Source: Muribaculaceae bacterium
GTDB taxonomy: Bacteria; Bacteroidota; Bacteroidia; Bacteroidales; Muribaculaceae
Assembly (NCBI GenBank): GCA_017651515.1
Contig: JAGCCU010000079.1
Coordinates: 1-64,000 of the forward strand
DNA: 64,000 nucleotides
Reading direction: 5' to 3'
The position numbers were made by a program, and so were the translations under genes. Every line of letters starts with the position of its first letter. The stretch's first letter is position 1. The notes beneath the pieces were generated by a model. It was not told the DNA's origin. It saw nothing but the letters and a program-made list of their open reading frames with translations, and ran no database searches. Positions 27,245 to 36,549 of this stretch are shown here, in pieces.

Positions 27245-28921
27245 TTACCAAAGATCTTTAAATTTCTTAGTCTTCCCTTGCTGAGTTTTTTCTTGCGGAG
27301 TCTTTTGAACAACGACTCGTTGTTTCACCGGGGGTTTATAACTTGCTTTATAGGGAGTGATTGTCAGCACCTGAGAACGTGCTGTCTGTCCATTGCCGAG
27401 GGTTACCGAAGCATTTACCTTGCCTCCTTGCTTGGCATCTACTGTGAGCTGCAGCCTTGCGTTTGTACCTGCCGGCAACGTCTTTGACGTGGTACCGATG
27501 GTACCCTGTGAGTTGCTGAGGGAGAACGTAGCTTTTAACGGTGCATTGCCAGCAGGATTATTGACATTTACCCAGATTGTCTGTTTCTGCTGAGGTGTGG
27601 TGCTTTCCTGATAAAAACTACCCACTGAAGCCTTTTTGACTTCAACAAAGCTCACCACCTTGCTCTCCTCCCAAAGCAGCAGTCCGTAGTCGGCATAAAC
27701 CTGCCACGTCAGTTCGCAATCATCAAGGCTTGACAAAGTCCCTGCATCGGGTTTCCAAGAGAAGTTACACACGCCATTCTTAAATTCCTGTGTCGTTGCA
27801 TCTACAGGTTCATTGTCCCCACCAATAACCATTACTCGCAGTTTGCTTGCATCAAGACTGGCCGGATAGTTGAAAGATGCCTTGAATGTGCCTTTACCGT
27901 CCCTACGCATCAACGAATCGGCTGAAATTGTGGTGAAGTCACCGTCGATCTTGCGCAGCAATCCTTGCAGCACATGATCTTCACTATCGCGTTGCTTAAC
28001 CACTACATAGTCACCATCAAAATTCTCGGGATTCTCATTTAAAAACTGCACAGGAACAATCATTTTGCCTTCGCATGTGTATCCGATGAGATTGTTCTCG
28101 GCTGTGTAGATATTGATATTTCCGTTATTAGGTTGTACGTTTGAATTGCTTTTTTCAGGATGCTCGTCAATTTCTTTCGAGCGAAGGTAGTTTTCTGAAT
28201 AGAAAAAGGCTTCCGCTTCCAAGTTTTCAGATACGGCGTGTGATGGAGTCAAGTCGTCACCGGTAACGCTTATTTTTTTCCATTTATGTTTCTGCCTGAT
28301 GAAAGTGATGCCGTCCTTGACCTGACGTCCTTCATCAATTTTTCCGCCTTTTACTTTCAACGTTTTTTTCGTCTTGTCCCAATCGGTGTTGATGTACATC
28401 CATTCATCTTTTTCGTTCTTGACAAATGCCCACCCATTACGGAACGGTTTGCCATCCCGGAACTGGCATTTCACAACCAGATTGCCTTTTAAGTCAAGAT
28501 ACCCTATCCTATTTGCACTGTTCCACACACTAACGAGATCTCCATCGGCGAAATACTGCCCATATCGGAACAAACCTTTCGGCACTTCAACAAAATGATG
28601 TTGCCTGTCAATCAACCCTAAGAATTCGGTAGATTGGCTGTCATAAATGCCAATGATATTGTCTCCGAAATATGGTGCCACGAAAATATTATCGTACTTA
28701 AACAATACTTTCCCTTTTAAATCATTTGCCTGCGGATCAAAAATTCCACCTACACAATCATCGTGATATATGTATTGATAAAGCCCTGTCGAATAAAGAT
28801 TCTCTATTTGCATGTCTTCTGGTGGGATGACCCATTCCACGGTGTAGGCCAATACCGAGGATGTGTGACACAGCATCAAGAACAATGCTGTTGTACAAAT
28901 ATAGATTTGTTTTGTTTTCAT
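27245..28921 (-). CDS. Secreted WG-repeat-like protein with C-terminal Ig-like domain
   Basis: The 558-residue protein has a signal peptide (ending near SSVLA), then strands of WG-repeat type in residues 55-180 (GLIDRQHHF, GYLDLKGNLVVKCQF, GWAFVKNEKDEW). A central region includes another WG-like unit near 285. The part from about 360 to 520 is rich in beta strands and resembles tandem immunoglobulin-like or fibronectin-like modules (KATFSLSNSQGTIGTTSKTL). The end is basic. It sits three bases before the kinase gene. A periplasmic or outer-membrane-side partner of the kinase or the secretion complex is plausible, but I do not recognise a function. Confidence 0.6.
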   Translation of the reverse strand: MKTKQIYICTTALFLMLCHTSSVLAYTVEWVIPPEDMQIENLYSTGLYQYIYHDDCVGGIFDPQANDLKGKVLFKYDNIFVAPYFGDNIIGIYDSQSTEFLGLIDRQHHFVEVPKGLFRYGQYFADGDLVSVWNSANRIGYLDLKGNLVVKCQFRDGKPFRNGWAFVKNEKDEWMYINTDWDKTKKTLKVKGGKIDEGRQVKDGITFIRQKHKWKKISVTGDDLTPSHAVSENLEAEAFFYSENYLRSKEIDEHPEKSNSNVQPNNGNINIYTAENNLIGYTCEGKMIVPVQFLNENPENFDGDYVVVKQRDSEDHVLQGLLRKIDGDFTTISADSLMRRDGKGTFKASFNYPASLDASKLRVMVIGGDNEPVDATTQEFKNGVCNFSWKPDAGTLSSLDDCELTWQVYADYGLLLWEESKVVSFVEVKKASVGSFYQESTTPQQKQTIWVNVNNPAGNAPLKATFSLSNSQGTIGTTSKTLPAGTNARLQLTVDAKQGGKVNASVTLGNGQTARSQVLTITPYKASYKPPVKQRVVVQKTPQEKTQQGKTKKFKDLW

Positions 28922-28968
28922 AGGAAAAGAAATAATAAAATGATGAATAAAAATATATATGAGTCCAC

Positions 28969-29871
28969 CTATATCAGTCCAAGTTTTTGTTTGATTGCAA
29001 ATCGGCTTCGCTTTACCATAGCCTTGAATCTCATAGACACTGTAGCCTTAGGAGCATCATCACAGTCATCTATACAAGAGATGACTATCACACTAACGTT
29101 GTCGGGGGCGCCGGCATCAATTGCGGCATTGAGCAAGGCATCACGACAGGCTGCAGGGTCGGTATAGTGCTTGTATAGCATCAATTCAATCTCATTGTCG
29201 TAACAACAGCCGGAAAGTCCGTCACTACACATCATGAGCATATCGCCAGGGCTCAATGGCACGTCGGCGAAATCGGGATCAGCAGAACAATCGAGGTCTC
29301 CACAACCACGTATAATAATGTGATTGTCGGGATGGTGAAAAGCTTTATTACGTGAAATCTCGCCATTGTCGATGAGTTGCTGCACAAAGGAGTGGTCTTT
29401 AGTAACTTGCCGCAGACCCTGCCGTGGAGAGAAATGATAGCAACGACTGTCACCGCACCAAGCAACGTGTGCTTGTCCGAAAGCCATCCAGCAAATTGTG
29501 ACGGTTGTGCCCATTCCACGTGTATCGGCATTTTCAATTGCAGACCTGAAAATTTCCTCATCGGCCATCATAATGATTTCTTTGATCCGCTTATGATATG
29601 CCTCGGCAGGCACCGATGAGTCGTCTGTTGCTGTCAATTCACGCTTGACAATGTCGATGACCATTGCTGAAGCAACTTCTCCAGCGTTTTGTCCACCCAA
29701 GCCATCGGCAATAACAGCAACCGCCTCATTTGCCGTGCAGTAGTCGGAACTGTCCTGACAGTCACCTTGCAACCAGGCTTTAGTTGTCAAGTCGGTACAC
29801 ACCGCCACGGCATCTTCGTTATTGGTGCGGACTTTCCCCACATCGGTGATTGCCGAAATTTTCAGTTTCAT
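28969..29871 (-). CDS. PP2C-family protein phosphatase (PppA-like role)
   Basis: The 300-residue PPM/PP2C phosphatase shows the usual metal-binding motifs: ITDVGKVRTNNEDA at the start, ADGLGGQNAG, GDSRCYHF, DGLSGCC and APDNVSVIVI. It has no signal peptide or membrane helix, so it is cytoplasmic. It lies two genes from the Ser/Thr kinase in the same operon and probably reverses its phosphorylation, as PppA does in Pseudomonas T6SS. The short C-terminal basic tail after the catalytic domain is specific to this protein. Confidence 0.88.
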   Translation of the reverse strand: MKLKISAITDVGKVRTNNEDAVAVCTDLTTKAWLQGDCQDSSDYCTANEAVAVIADGLGGQNAGEVASAMVIDIVKRELTATDDSSVPAEAYHKRIKEIIMMADEEIFRSAIENADTRGMGTTVTICWMAFGQAHVAWCGDSRCYHFSPRQGLRQVTKDHSFVQQLIDNGEISRNKAFHHPDNHIIIRGCGDLDCSADPDFADVPLSPGDMLMMCSDGLSGCCYDNEIELMLYKHYTDPAACRDALLNAAIDAGAPDNVSVIVISCIDDCDDAPKATVSMRFKAMVKRSRFAIKQKLGLI

Positions 29872-29912
29872 AACAAATTGCGTGAAATGTATGACTACAT
29901 CAATGTAAACAT

Positions 29913-30956
29913 TTATTTCAGTTCAATTCTCTCTCCAACGCGAAGCGGTGCCTTGATGTCCTTGATACCATTTAGTTTTGCAAGCTTCTTGACTTTTATT
30001 CCAAACTTCTGAGAGATGCTGTACAGCGTTTCATCCTTGTGTACAAAGTAATAGTCGCGCGCTTCCTCGTAACAGTCTTTTTTCTTGTCTAGGAATACGA
30101 TGCCGCCCACTGGAATGTCGGCTTCGCTCTCTACCTCGTTGAAACGCAGAATCTGATTCTTGTCCTTCAGTCCATAGTCACGACAGATGGTTCCCACCGT
30201 TTTTCCGGGCAGTTTCACGGCACATGGCACGCCATTAATCATGATGTCGTTGGGATAGTCCTTGATGGCATCCTCCAGTTCCCGTTCTTCATCACTTATC
30301 TGATCGTCGGCTAATGTGATGGAAGCCTCGTTCTCAAACTCGGGGATAGAGTCGGCTGTGGGATGATTGGCATCACCGGGTTTGTCAGGCACCCATCGCC
30401 TTACTTTCTTGACCACAACGCGCACGTTGGCTTTCAGTTTTTTGCCATGATTTATGTCGTAGAGGCGGAATGCCTCAATGATGCCGATAAGGCTTTCAGC
30501 ATAGTCTGGTGCTGTGGCATAGCCGCTTTTCTTGATGCCGTATGCCCAGCTGCGGTAGTCATACTTGCTGAAACCATGCAGCCAACCATATCGTGACGAT
30601 GAACGACTCAACAACCGGGCATGGTCTTCATACGATTCTGTGGCATTATGATATGCCTTGAACGTACTCAATCCCGGCTCGTCATCCTTAGCCTTGACCG
30701 ACCCGGCCGGCCCTACACCCTTAATGCCAAAGTGGTTGTTGGAGCGTTGTGTAAGTCCGCTTTTGCCGCATCCACTCTCCAGGATGCCTTGCGCCAGTGT
30801 GATGGCAGCCGGCACACCATATTTCTGTTCACTCCACAATGCTGCAGCCTGATAATTTGCTATGTACATCTGCACATCTGAGGTGTAATTTGCTCGGCTG
30901 AACAGGACAGCAAATATATAAACAGTTATTAAGACAAAAACTTTTTTCATAATCAT
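29913..30956 (-). CDS. Secreted GH73 glucosaminidase with two LysM modules
   Basis: The 347-residue protein has a signal peptide (MIMKKVFVLITVYIFAVLFS), a GH73/FlgJ-like muramidase-type domain (residues 35-170) with the catalytic Glu in QGILESGCGKS, a linker, and two C-terminal LysM modules (about 240-290 and 298-345). It would cut peptidoglycan in the periplasm. Inside the T6SS operon, two genes after TssF, it may open the wall for the envelope-spanning channel, a role lytic enzymes play in other secretion systems; a secreted effector role is less likely because of the Sec signal. ATGs at 30956 and 30950 are both usable. Confidence 0.82.
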   Translation of the reverse strand: MIMKKVFVLITVYIFAVLFSRANYTSDVQMYIANYQAAALWSEQKYGVPAAITLAQGILESGCGKSGLTQRSNNHFGIKGVGPAGSVKAKDDEPGLSTFKAYHNATESYEDHARLLSRSSSRYGWLHGFSKYDYRSWAYGIKKSGYATAPDYAESLIGIIEAFRLYDINHGKKLKANVRVVVKKVRRWVPDKPGDANHPTADSIPEFENEASITLADDQISDEERELEDAIKDYPNDIMINGVPCAVKLPGKTVGTICRDYGLKDKNQILRFNEVESEADIPVGGIVFLDKKKDCYEEARDYYFVHKDETLYSISQKFGIKVKKLAKLNGIKDIKAPLRVGERIELK

Positions 30957-30960
30957 AATC

Positions 30961-32175
30961 CTATCTATATAATATAGGTCTTGATATTTTCAACGGCTCA
31001 TTTGCTTGAAGCCCCAACACTTTGGCATTGGCATCCACCGCTACAGCGGCCAATTCTCCCATCTTGTGCAAAATGCTCTTCCCTATCATATCCATAAAGA
31101 ACTTGGTAGGCGAGAATTCGAAACCGTCACAAATTAAGCCAAAGACAAGAGCGACTACCACCCCGATGAGTCCCGCTACTAAGGTTGCTGGTCCAGCAAG
31201 AACCCCCACAGCAACCAAGCCAGCCACCACCAGTGTGCCAAGAAGACCAGCAATCAGTTCATCGACGAACGCATATAGGTTTTTTTCGAACCGAGACCAC
31301 CACAAGTTATCAACGGGTTCACCAGTGACCAAAAGGTAGGCTAAAATGCACAAATCACCTATAATATCTTTAAAATCCCAGATTTTCTTCAAAGGTCCTT
31401 TCACGAACTTTCCGCCCTTTCCGTTCATAAAGTTTTCCACCCGTTTTCCTATGTTGGCTTCTTTGAGCCATTTATCAAACCGCGCACCTATGGAATAGGC
31501 ATTCTTAACATTTTGTCGGTACGGTTCTGAGTTCCACAATAATGTATTATTGGTTCCCATGGATTGAGGAAGACTGTCTCCTATATTCTGAATTTTTTTA
31601 TTAGAGGTCAACCTATTAAAAGTGGCTTTCAACTTATTTGCTGTCGGCTCGGCCTGATCGCGGTACCACTTCAGAATCCTTTCGGCTTTCCAATCATTAA
31701 GGTCTCGCACCAATTGGAGTTCCTCCATCAAGCTCTCCACAAGTCCCTTAACTAAATCGCACATTTTGTCAAAAGGAGCGGGTATTATACTCGTATTTCC
31801 GTCATAAGTCATCGATGGCCCGGCTTCAATCATTCGCTTGTAGGCGGCTGGGTCGGCAGGTGTAGCAATAGGGACGGAACGCTTGAGAATTGGTTGCCCC
31901 ATGCTGGCCACGGGCCGTTTGTCGTAAGCCTTCTTTACCTCAGTGAACAGAGCATCAGTAAGCACGGGCAATCCTTGTCCGTCGGTTGCCAAACTCATCT
32001 GCCTGTTCCAGTTCACGAACTTTTTAATAATGGCAGCCGTGCGCTTGCCATAGATGCCGTCTTCCTTCAAGCGTTCCCAGTTCAAACTGTGGCTTTCGCT
32101 GAGATTATTGAGCTGAAACTGCAGCTGTCGAACCCTTTCATCGGGTCTATTGTAATTGGAATACTTAATTTCCAT
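30961..32175 (-). CDS. Peptidoglycan-binding-like protein with long hydrophobic hairpin; effector candidate
   Basis: The 404-residue protein begins with a peptidoglycan-binding-1-like helical module (residues 14-58, VRQLQFQL through KEDGIYGKRT). A helical middle follows, then an uninterrupted Gly/Ala/Val-rich hydrophobic segment at about 305-349 that could form a membrane hairpin. There is no signal peptide. Cytoplasmic synthesis with a wall-binding-like head and a membrane-inserting tail is unusual and recalls pore-forming toxins carried by secretion systems. It lies between TssF and the GH73 gene. A structural membrane subunit of this T6SS is the alternative. I know no family name for it. 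Confidence 0.55.
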   Translation of the reverse strand: MEIKYSNYNRPDERVRQLQFQLNNLSESHSLNWERLKEDGIYGKRTAAIIKKFVNWNRQMSLATDGQGLPVLTDALFTEVKKAYDKRPVASMGQPILKRSVPIATPADPAAYKRMIEAGPSMTYDGNTSIIPAPFDKMCDLVKGLVESLMEELQLVRDLNDWKAERILKWYRDQAEPTANKLKATFNRLTSNKKIQNIGDSLPQSMGTNNTLLWNSEPYRQNVKNAYSIGARFDKWLKEANIGKRVENFMNGKGGKFVKGPLKKIWDFKDIIGDLCILAYLLVTGEPVDNLWWSRFEKNLYAFVDELIAGLLGTLVVAGLVAVGVLAGPATLVAGLIGVVVALVFGLICDGFEFSPTKFFMDMIGKSILHKMGELAAVAVDANAKVLGLQANEPLKISRPILYR

Positions 32176-32201
32176 CAGAATTCGATTAAGACATAATCAA
32201 T

Positions 32202-34034
32202 TTAAGTCATATTCCCTTCAAGGTTCACTAAATTAACCACGACAGGGATAGTAAGGCAACTCTTTCGAGCAATGCGCTGCTGCAATAATGAGGCTAATGA
32301 AATTGCCATTGCCTGATCATAGTTCTTGCGGTCCTTAAACTCGATATCAATATAAAGGCCGCGCTGTAGTCCTTGTTCTCCTTCAGCCCCTTGGAGACTC
32401 ATTTTGATAAATATTCTCTTAAACTCTTCGCGTCCGAAAAACGTCATTATTTCTTTTCGTAAGAAAGCGTCAATATCCATGCGCGTGAAAAGCCGGTCGG
32501 CTGTAAGCGTGTTATATCGAAGCAGTTCGTATCGCTGATCGGGAGTGGCTTTGTCCCGTCCGCCCATGCCACCGACTATAACCTCGGCTTCGCGTTCCAG
32601 GGCAGCATTGGCATTTCGCCGATTTTCCAAAGTCATTCCACGTCTCACGGCATTGCCTGCCTGCCCTTGTGTGGTGATGAATGACACGCGCACGGAACTG
32701 GAAGAACTGCTATTGGTGTCTTCAATGGCAATGTTCTTCATAGCGTAAGTACCGCTGTCGAACCGATAGCGCGCATTGTCACCTTTAACTGCTTTTCCCA
32801 AGGAAGTGATGGTCGAACGCAACGTGCGTATTATCTCGCCATCTTTGATACCATTATATTCGATGAAAGCATAATAATCATCCACAAATCGGTTGTAGAG
32901 CATACGTACATCGCGGAACAAATCGCCATTGTTGTAACATGCAGCATCGAAGTCACGTATGACAAATTCATCACTGTTTGAAGGGAAACCCATTTGATGC
33001 CCTGCATTGCTTTGCTCCAATACATCGAGAAAGAAGGCACCCTCCTGCTTTTGCAACTTGGCTATTGGTGCCGAGGGTGTGAGAGTTACATTCCCTAAAT
33101 CCACATTTGCTACTGGCACCACGTTCAATTCTACCTGACAAGCATCGGGCACATCAAAACCTTCAGGGAAATCAAGCCTAAGCCATAACGTGTCGGCAGA
33201 AAGACGATTAAGTTGTTCGCTCTCCAGCCATTGCTGGAATGCACTGGGATAGGCACGTGGCTTGAACAGGTCTCTGTCACGTGTGGCATCAGTGATATAT
33301 ATCAAAGAGGCATTATTCATTTCAAGCAACTGCTCTTTCCATGACTCGATAAAAGAGAAGAAGCGTCCTGATGCCTGTTGGGAATCGAAAGGTTCAAGCA
33401 TCTCAATATCTTCCATGCGGTCCATCGTGGCAAACGAGAGCTGTTGCTTCGCCGTTCCAACAGTGATACTTACTGGAGCCACTCCACGTGTACCATGTAT
33501 GAGCAGACTCAGACCTTGCAGACAATCCACCTCGGCCGATGTACGTATGCCCAAATAGAGCCGGTTTGCACGTTCCATCTGGATATTGATAACTTCTCCA
33601 TGATGATGCATGCAACGTTTATTAATCGTGAACACATCGCTGTGTGCAAGTAGCATGGTTCTGAACACAGGTATGAAGTTGAGTGCTTGCAAGTTGGGAT
33701 GCAATTTCGGATCAGGCTTGGTCCTGAATGTGGTTTCGTGACCCAACATAACCATGTCGTTGCCAGCCCTTTGCTTGACTCTAAGTCCGAGTAGTGCGAT
33801 GGCAGGCATCGCCTCAATGCAGCGACGTGGAATGAAATCTTCGGCAAACCGTTGGGCTATTCGTTCGCTGGCACCATCGGCATAGTCGTTGATTTTCTGA
33901 CATTCATAAATCAATGCCACAAGCATCATGCGCTGCACAGGGTCAAGCTGGCTATATTCAATAGAATCGTAGCCAGTTAGCGACCTGGCTCGTTCCAAAG
34001 CTTCATTCAGTCTGTTTTCAAGATTAATATCCAT
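32202..34034 (-). CDS. tssF: T6SS baseplate subunit TssF
   Basis: The 610-residue protein shows the TssF/VasA pattern: an early segment of type FAEDFIPRRCIEAMPAIALLGL and a central LWLRLDFPEGFDVPDACQ followed by VELNVVPVANV, equivalent to the FPVVN segment of proteobacterial TssF. Its length fits the family (about 580-620). TssF forms baseplate wedges with TssE, TssG and TssK, and here it directly follows the TssG?-TssK-TssE genes. It has no membrane helix and is cytoplasmic. Confidence 0.78.
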   Translation of the reverse strand: MDINLENRLNEALERARSLTGYDSIEYSQLDPVQRMMLVALIYECQKINDYADGASERIAQRFAEDFIPRRCIEAMPAIALLGLRVKQRAGNDMVMLGHETTFRTKPDPKLHPNLQALNFIPVFRTMLLAHSDVFTINKRCMHHHGEVINIQMERANRLYLGIRTSAEVDCLQGLSLLIHGTRGVAPVSITVGTAKQQLSFATMDRMEDIEMLEPFDSQQASGRFFSFIESWKEQLLEMNNASLIYITDATRDRDLFKPRAYPSAFQQWLESEQLNRLSADTLWLRLDFPEGFDVPDACQVELNVVPVANVDLGNVTLTPSAPIAKLQKQEGAFFLDVLEQSNAGHQMGFPSNSDEFVIRDFDAACYNNGDLFRDVRMLYNRFVDDYYAFIEYNGIKDGEIIRTLRSTITSLGKAVKGDNARYRFDSGTYAMKNIAIEDTNSSSSSSVRVSFITTQGQAGNAVRRGMTLENRRNANAALEREAEVIVGGMGGRDKATPDQRYELLRYNTLTADRLFTRMDIDAFLRKEIMTFFGREEFKRIFIKMSLQGAEGEQGLQRGLYIDIEFKDRKNYDQAMAISLASLLQQRIARKSCLTIPVVVNLVNLEGNMT

Positions 34035-34061
34035 AGTTAAAAATGAAATGTAGGTATTGGC

Positions 34062-34586
34062 TTACCAACGCCTTTTTACAGTAGGTTCGACCAAGAATGT
34101 GACGACTTTTCGATAATCCACTCGATCCATGCCATCCTTGATACGTCCTGTCACTACGACATTTACCATATACTTAGAATTAACGTTCCTATAGCGTTTG
34201 TTGGCTTCTGGAATGTCCAGTTCAATAGTGGTATTCACATCAAGCAGCATAGGGGCATAAGTCATCAGACTATGTGTCACGCTTTGCTGGCATCTCTGTC
34301 GAGTTATTTCGTTATCGATAGAACATGGCTGGCCATTGTTGAAATCGCGGTGGCTAACATTAGAGTACTCATGTCCCCAATATTCAAATCCAAAGTCGGG
34401 GTCAGCAGCCAGACCACCACGAGGAGTAAACACGACCAGTTCAACTAGATTGTCGAGCATAGCCACCACATCGTGCAAGTCACGTTGCAACGCTAGTGGC
34501 TCCACAGTCTCAGTGATTTGGCGATGCAGAGTTTGCGAGAAGGATGTCTTCTCCACATAGTCAACTGGTGTGTGGATAAAGTCCAT
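34062..34586 (-). CDS. tssE: T6SS baseplate subunit TssE (gp25-like)
   Basis: The 174-residue protein carries the gp25-like core (residues 20-160): an early helix, the segment LVVFTPRGGLAADPDFGFEYWG and a later basic VNVVVTGRIKDG strand. Gp25/TssE anchors the first sheath ring to the baseplate. It is somewhat longer than the usual 130-150 residues. It lies between tssK and tssF with short gaps, matching a baseplate sub-operon. Confidence 0.75.
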   Translation of the reverse strand: MDFIHTPVDYVEKTSFSQTLHRQITETVEPLALQRDLHDVVAMLDNLVELVVFTPRGGLAADPDFGFEYWGHEYSNVSHRDFNNGQPCSIDNEITRQRCQQSVTHSLMTYAPMLLDVNTTIELDIPEANKRYRNVNSKYMVNVVVTGRIKDGMDRVDYRKVVTFLVEPTVKRRW

Positions 34587-34592
34587 GACTTA

Positions 34593-35585
34593 TCAAGGTA
34601 TTGTTAGAATCTTTTTGTTTTCCACAGGAGGTGGTGCCATTCTTTCTTCACGAGGCATTGGGGGAACAGGTCTTGGAGCTGGTTCAGGCATCACACTACC
34701 GAAATTGTTTATTTTTTCATTAATTGCTGCACACAAACTAAGTCCTTGCTGTATGAGCTGTCGTACGTGACGCACCGAATAAGGAGCTTTTACATAGTTC
34801 TTCCACTCTTCAATGTCATTGAGATTAATCATCCTATCCATCTCGCAACCAGTAACAAAAGCAGAGACACATTGCTGCACCAGTCCCAGCAATTCCATTG
34901 GAGTGAGAGTGTCGCGTTGTTTGTCTGCAACAATACGCAAGGCCCTCACTTGTGGAAGCAGCGACATAATCACCCCATGTCCTACTGTGCCAAGATGTGC
35001 TACAGCATTAGCCTCAAGAGCATCAAGCAACTGGATGAACTGTACACGCTGCTGCTCAAAGAGCGGATGAGAAGACACAAACAGGCATGGAGGCACAAAA
35101 TCATTGTCATCCAACTGCCATGCGTAGCTATTGAACACTAGTCGTGCCACTGGAAGGGCATTGCCTGGAAGAGCTTTGTCGCTATCAATGAGAGCCAGTT
35201 TATAAGCGGGTTCGCAATAACCATCGCTGGTTTCACGATACTCGTTATTGGGGGCCTGGATAACCAACAAACAATCCTGCGAATTTCCACCTTTAGGCAG
35301 TGGTACACGCGTATCGAAATTACTGGTAAAATGTGAATCCCAATGCGCTTCAATCATCTGACCATCACGAGTGAGACCAAGGCATTCCAAGCTCTCTACC
35401 TCAATAAAGTCATTGCTTATGTTCACATTCACCTGAAAAGGTCGCGTACAGGGGAACAATCCGAATCGTCCAGCAGCCGCCAGTACCATTGCATGCCCTA
35501 TCTGGGTTGCTGTAAAGGCATCGGCAGTGCGAAAGATATCATCAGAGAGCCGCATTCCTTTTTTCCAATTAATCATTTTTGGCAT
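34593..35585 (-). CDS. tssK: T6SS baseplate subunit TssK
   Basis: The 330-residue protein starts with INWKKGMRLSDDIFRTAD, the counterpart of the W-x-x-G-x-x-L-x-x-x-H/D-x-F opening of TssK. An N-terminal beta-rich shell domain and a helical middle follow. The end (PEPAPRPVPPMPREE) is Pro-rich. TssK links the baseplate to the membrane complex in T6SS. It is shorter than proteobacterial TssK (about 440 residues), and the missing part is likely the C-terminal domain that binds the membrane complex. That is consistent with a different, non-TssJLM anchor here. Confidence 0.75.
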   Translation of the reverse strand: MPKMINWKKGMRLSDDIFRTADAFTATQIGHAMVLAAAGRFGLFPCTRPFQVNVNISNDFIEVESLECLGLTRDGQMIEAHWDSHFTSNFDTRVPLPKGGNSQDCLLVIQAPNNEYRETSDGYCEPAYKLALIDSDKALPGNALPVARLVFNSYAWQLDDNDFVPPCLFVSSHPLFEQQRVQFIQLLDALEANAVAHLGTVGHGVIMSLLPQVRALRIVADKQRDTLTPMELLGLVQQCVSAFVTGCEMDRMINLNDIEEWKNYVKAPYSVRHVRQLIQQGLSLCAAINEKINNFGSVMPEPAPRPVPPMPREERMAPPPVENKKILTIP

Positions 35586-35662
35586 ATTGGGGTCAGTTTT
35601 AGAATAGTAAAAAATATGTTGATAAAAAATGAATCAGACGTAGTTCAAAATTCAAATACATA

Positions 35663-36544
35663 CTACAAGCTAGCGTTGTAGTTCAAGTAGTTAAAGGATT
35701 CCGTGTCGCTAAGCCGAACAGCAGAAGCATTATCGGTCCAGACATCGAGCTGCAGTTGTTGTTCAAGGCCAAGAAACCAGTCTTGAATGAACAGGCGCAT
35801 TTGCTCCAGTTCGGCCATAGTGTCAATAAAATGCTCATCACACCATTCTTCATTCCAATAATGAATAGTGAAAACAGTCGTATTACAATAATAGTCGTTT
35901 CCTACAAAACACTCGCCAAGCTGACCACCAAGCTGGAACTGATATCGTGGCTTGTCATCATGGTTCATAAACTGATTTTCGGCCACATCAACATAAAGTC
36001 CCTCGTCCATGAGCACCTTTCTCAACATAATGGTAAGCAAAGTGCGGTTTCCTCGGATGTGGCGGCACAAGGGCAAGAAAACCAACAACTGCCTGATAAA
36101 CCTGTTATTGCGTTGTTCATCAGTGAGCCGGTCGCCTATAATGTCTTGCAATACGTTGTTGTTGACTGTATGCTTCTCTATGCTTTTTCGCACATCGGCA
36201 CGCAACAAGAGCAACAATGCATCGAATGGAGCAAAAAACCTGAGAGCGTTTTCCCGCTCGCGAGCTTGCTTTGCCACTTCATCAGTAAAAGCATCTTCGT
36301 CACGAGATTCATCCAGTCCACTGAATCGATCCACTGAGTGGAACATATACTCAGGCAGAGCATTGTAGATACTTGCACGAGCTAGATGCATCAACAGCGT
36401 CTTTCCATCGGCTTCGGTTTCAACAGACGCCAAATCACCATAAGCATTACGATGGTGTGTGCCGTTGTTTCTCACATGCAGCGGGAATCCACAGTCATGC
36501 GTGAGCAATAATTCAATATTTATATCATTAGGTAGATGTTTCAT
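35663..36544 (-). CDS. Probable T6SS baseplate subunit TssG
   Basis: The 293-residue protein has no signal peptide or membrane segment. A central segment (RFFAPFDALLLLLRADVRKSIEKH) resembles the FF-x-PF-x-x-x-x-x-x-R region of Bacteroidetes TssG, and the length and place next to tssK, tssE and tssF fit. The match is partial, and it could instead be an unnamed accessory baseplate protein. No other gene in the operon looks like TssG, which supports the assignment by elimination. Confidence 0.5.
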   Translation of the reverse strand: MKHLPNDINIELLLTHDCGFPLHVRNNGTHHRNAYGDLASVETEADGKTLLMHLARASIYNALPEYMFHSVDRFSGLDESRDEDAFTDEVAKQARERENALRFFAPFDALLLLLRADVRKSIEKHTVNNNVLQDIIGDRLTDEQRNNRFIRQLLVFLPLCRHIRGNRTLLTIMLRKVLMDEGLYVDVAENQFMNHDDKPRYQFQLGGQLGECFVGNDYYCNTTVFTIHYWNEEWCDEHFIDTMAELEQMRLFIQDWFLGLEQQLQLDVWTDNASAVRLSDTESFNYLNYNASL

Positions 36545-36549
36545 TGTCG

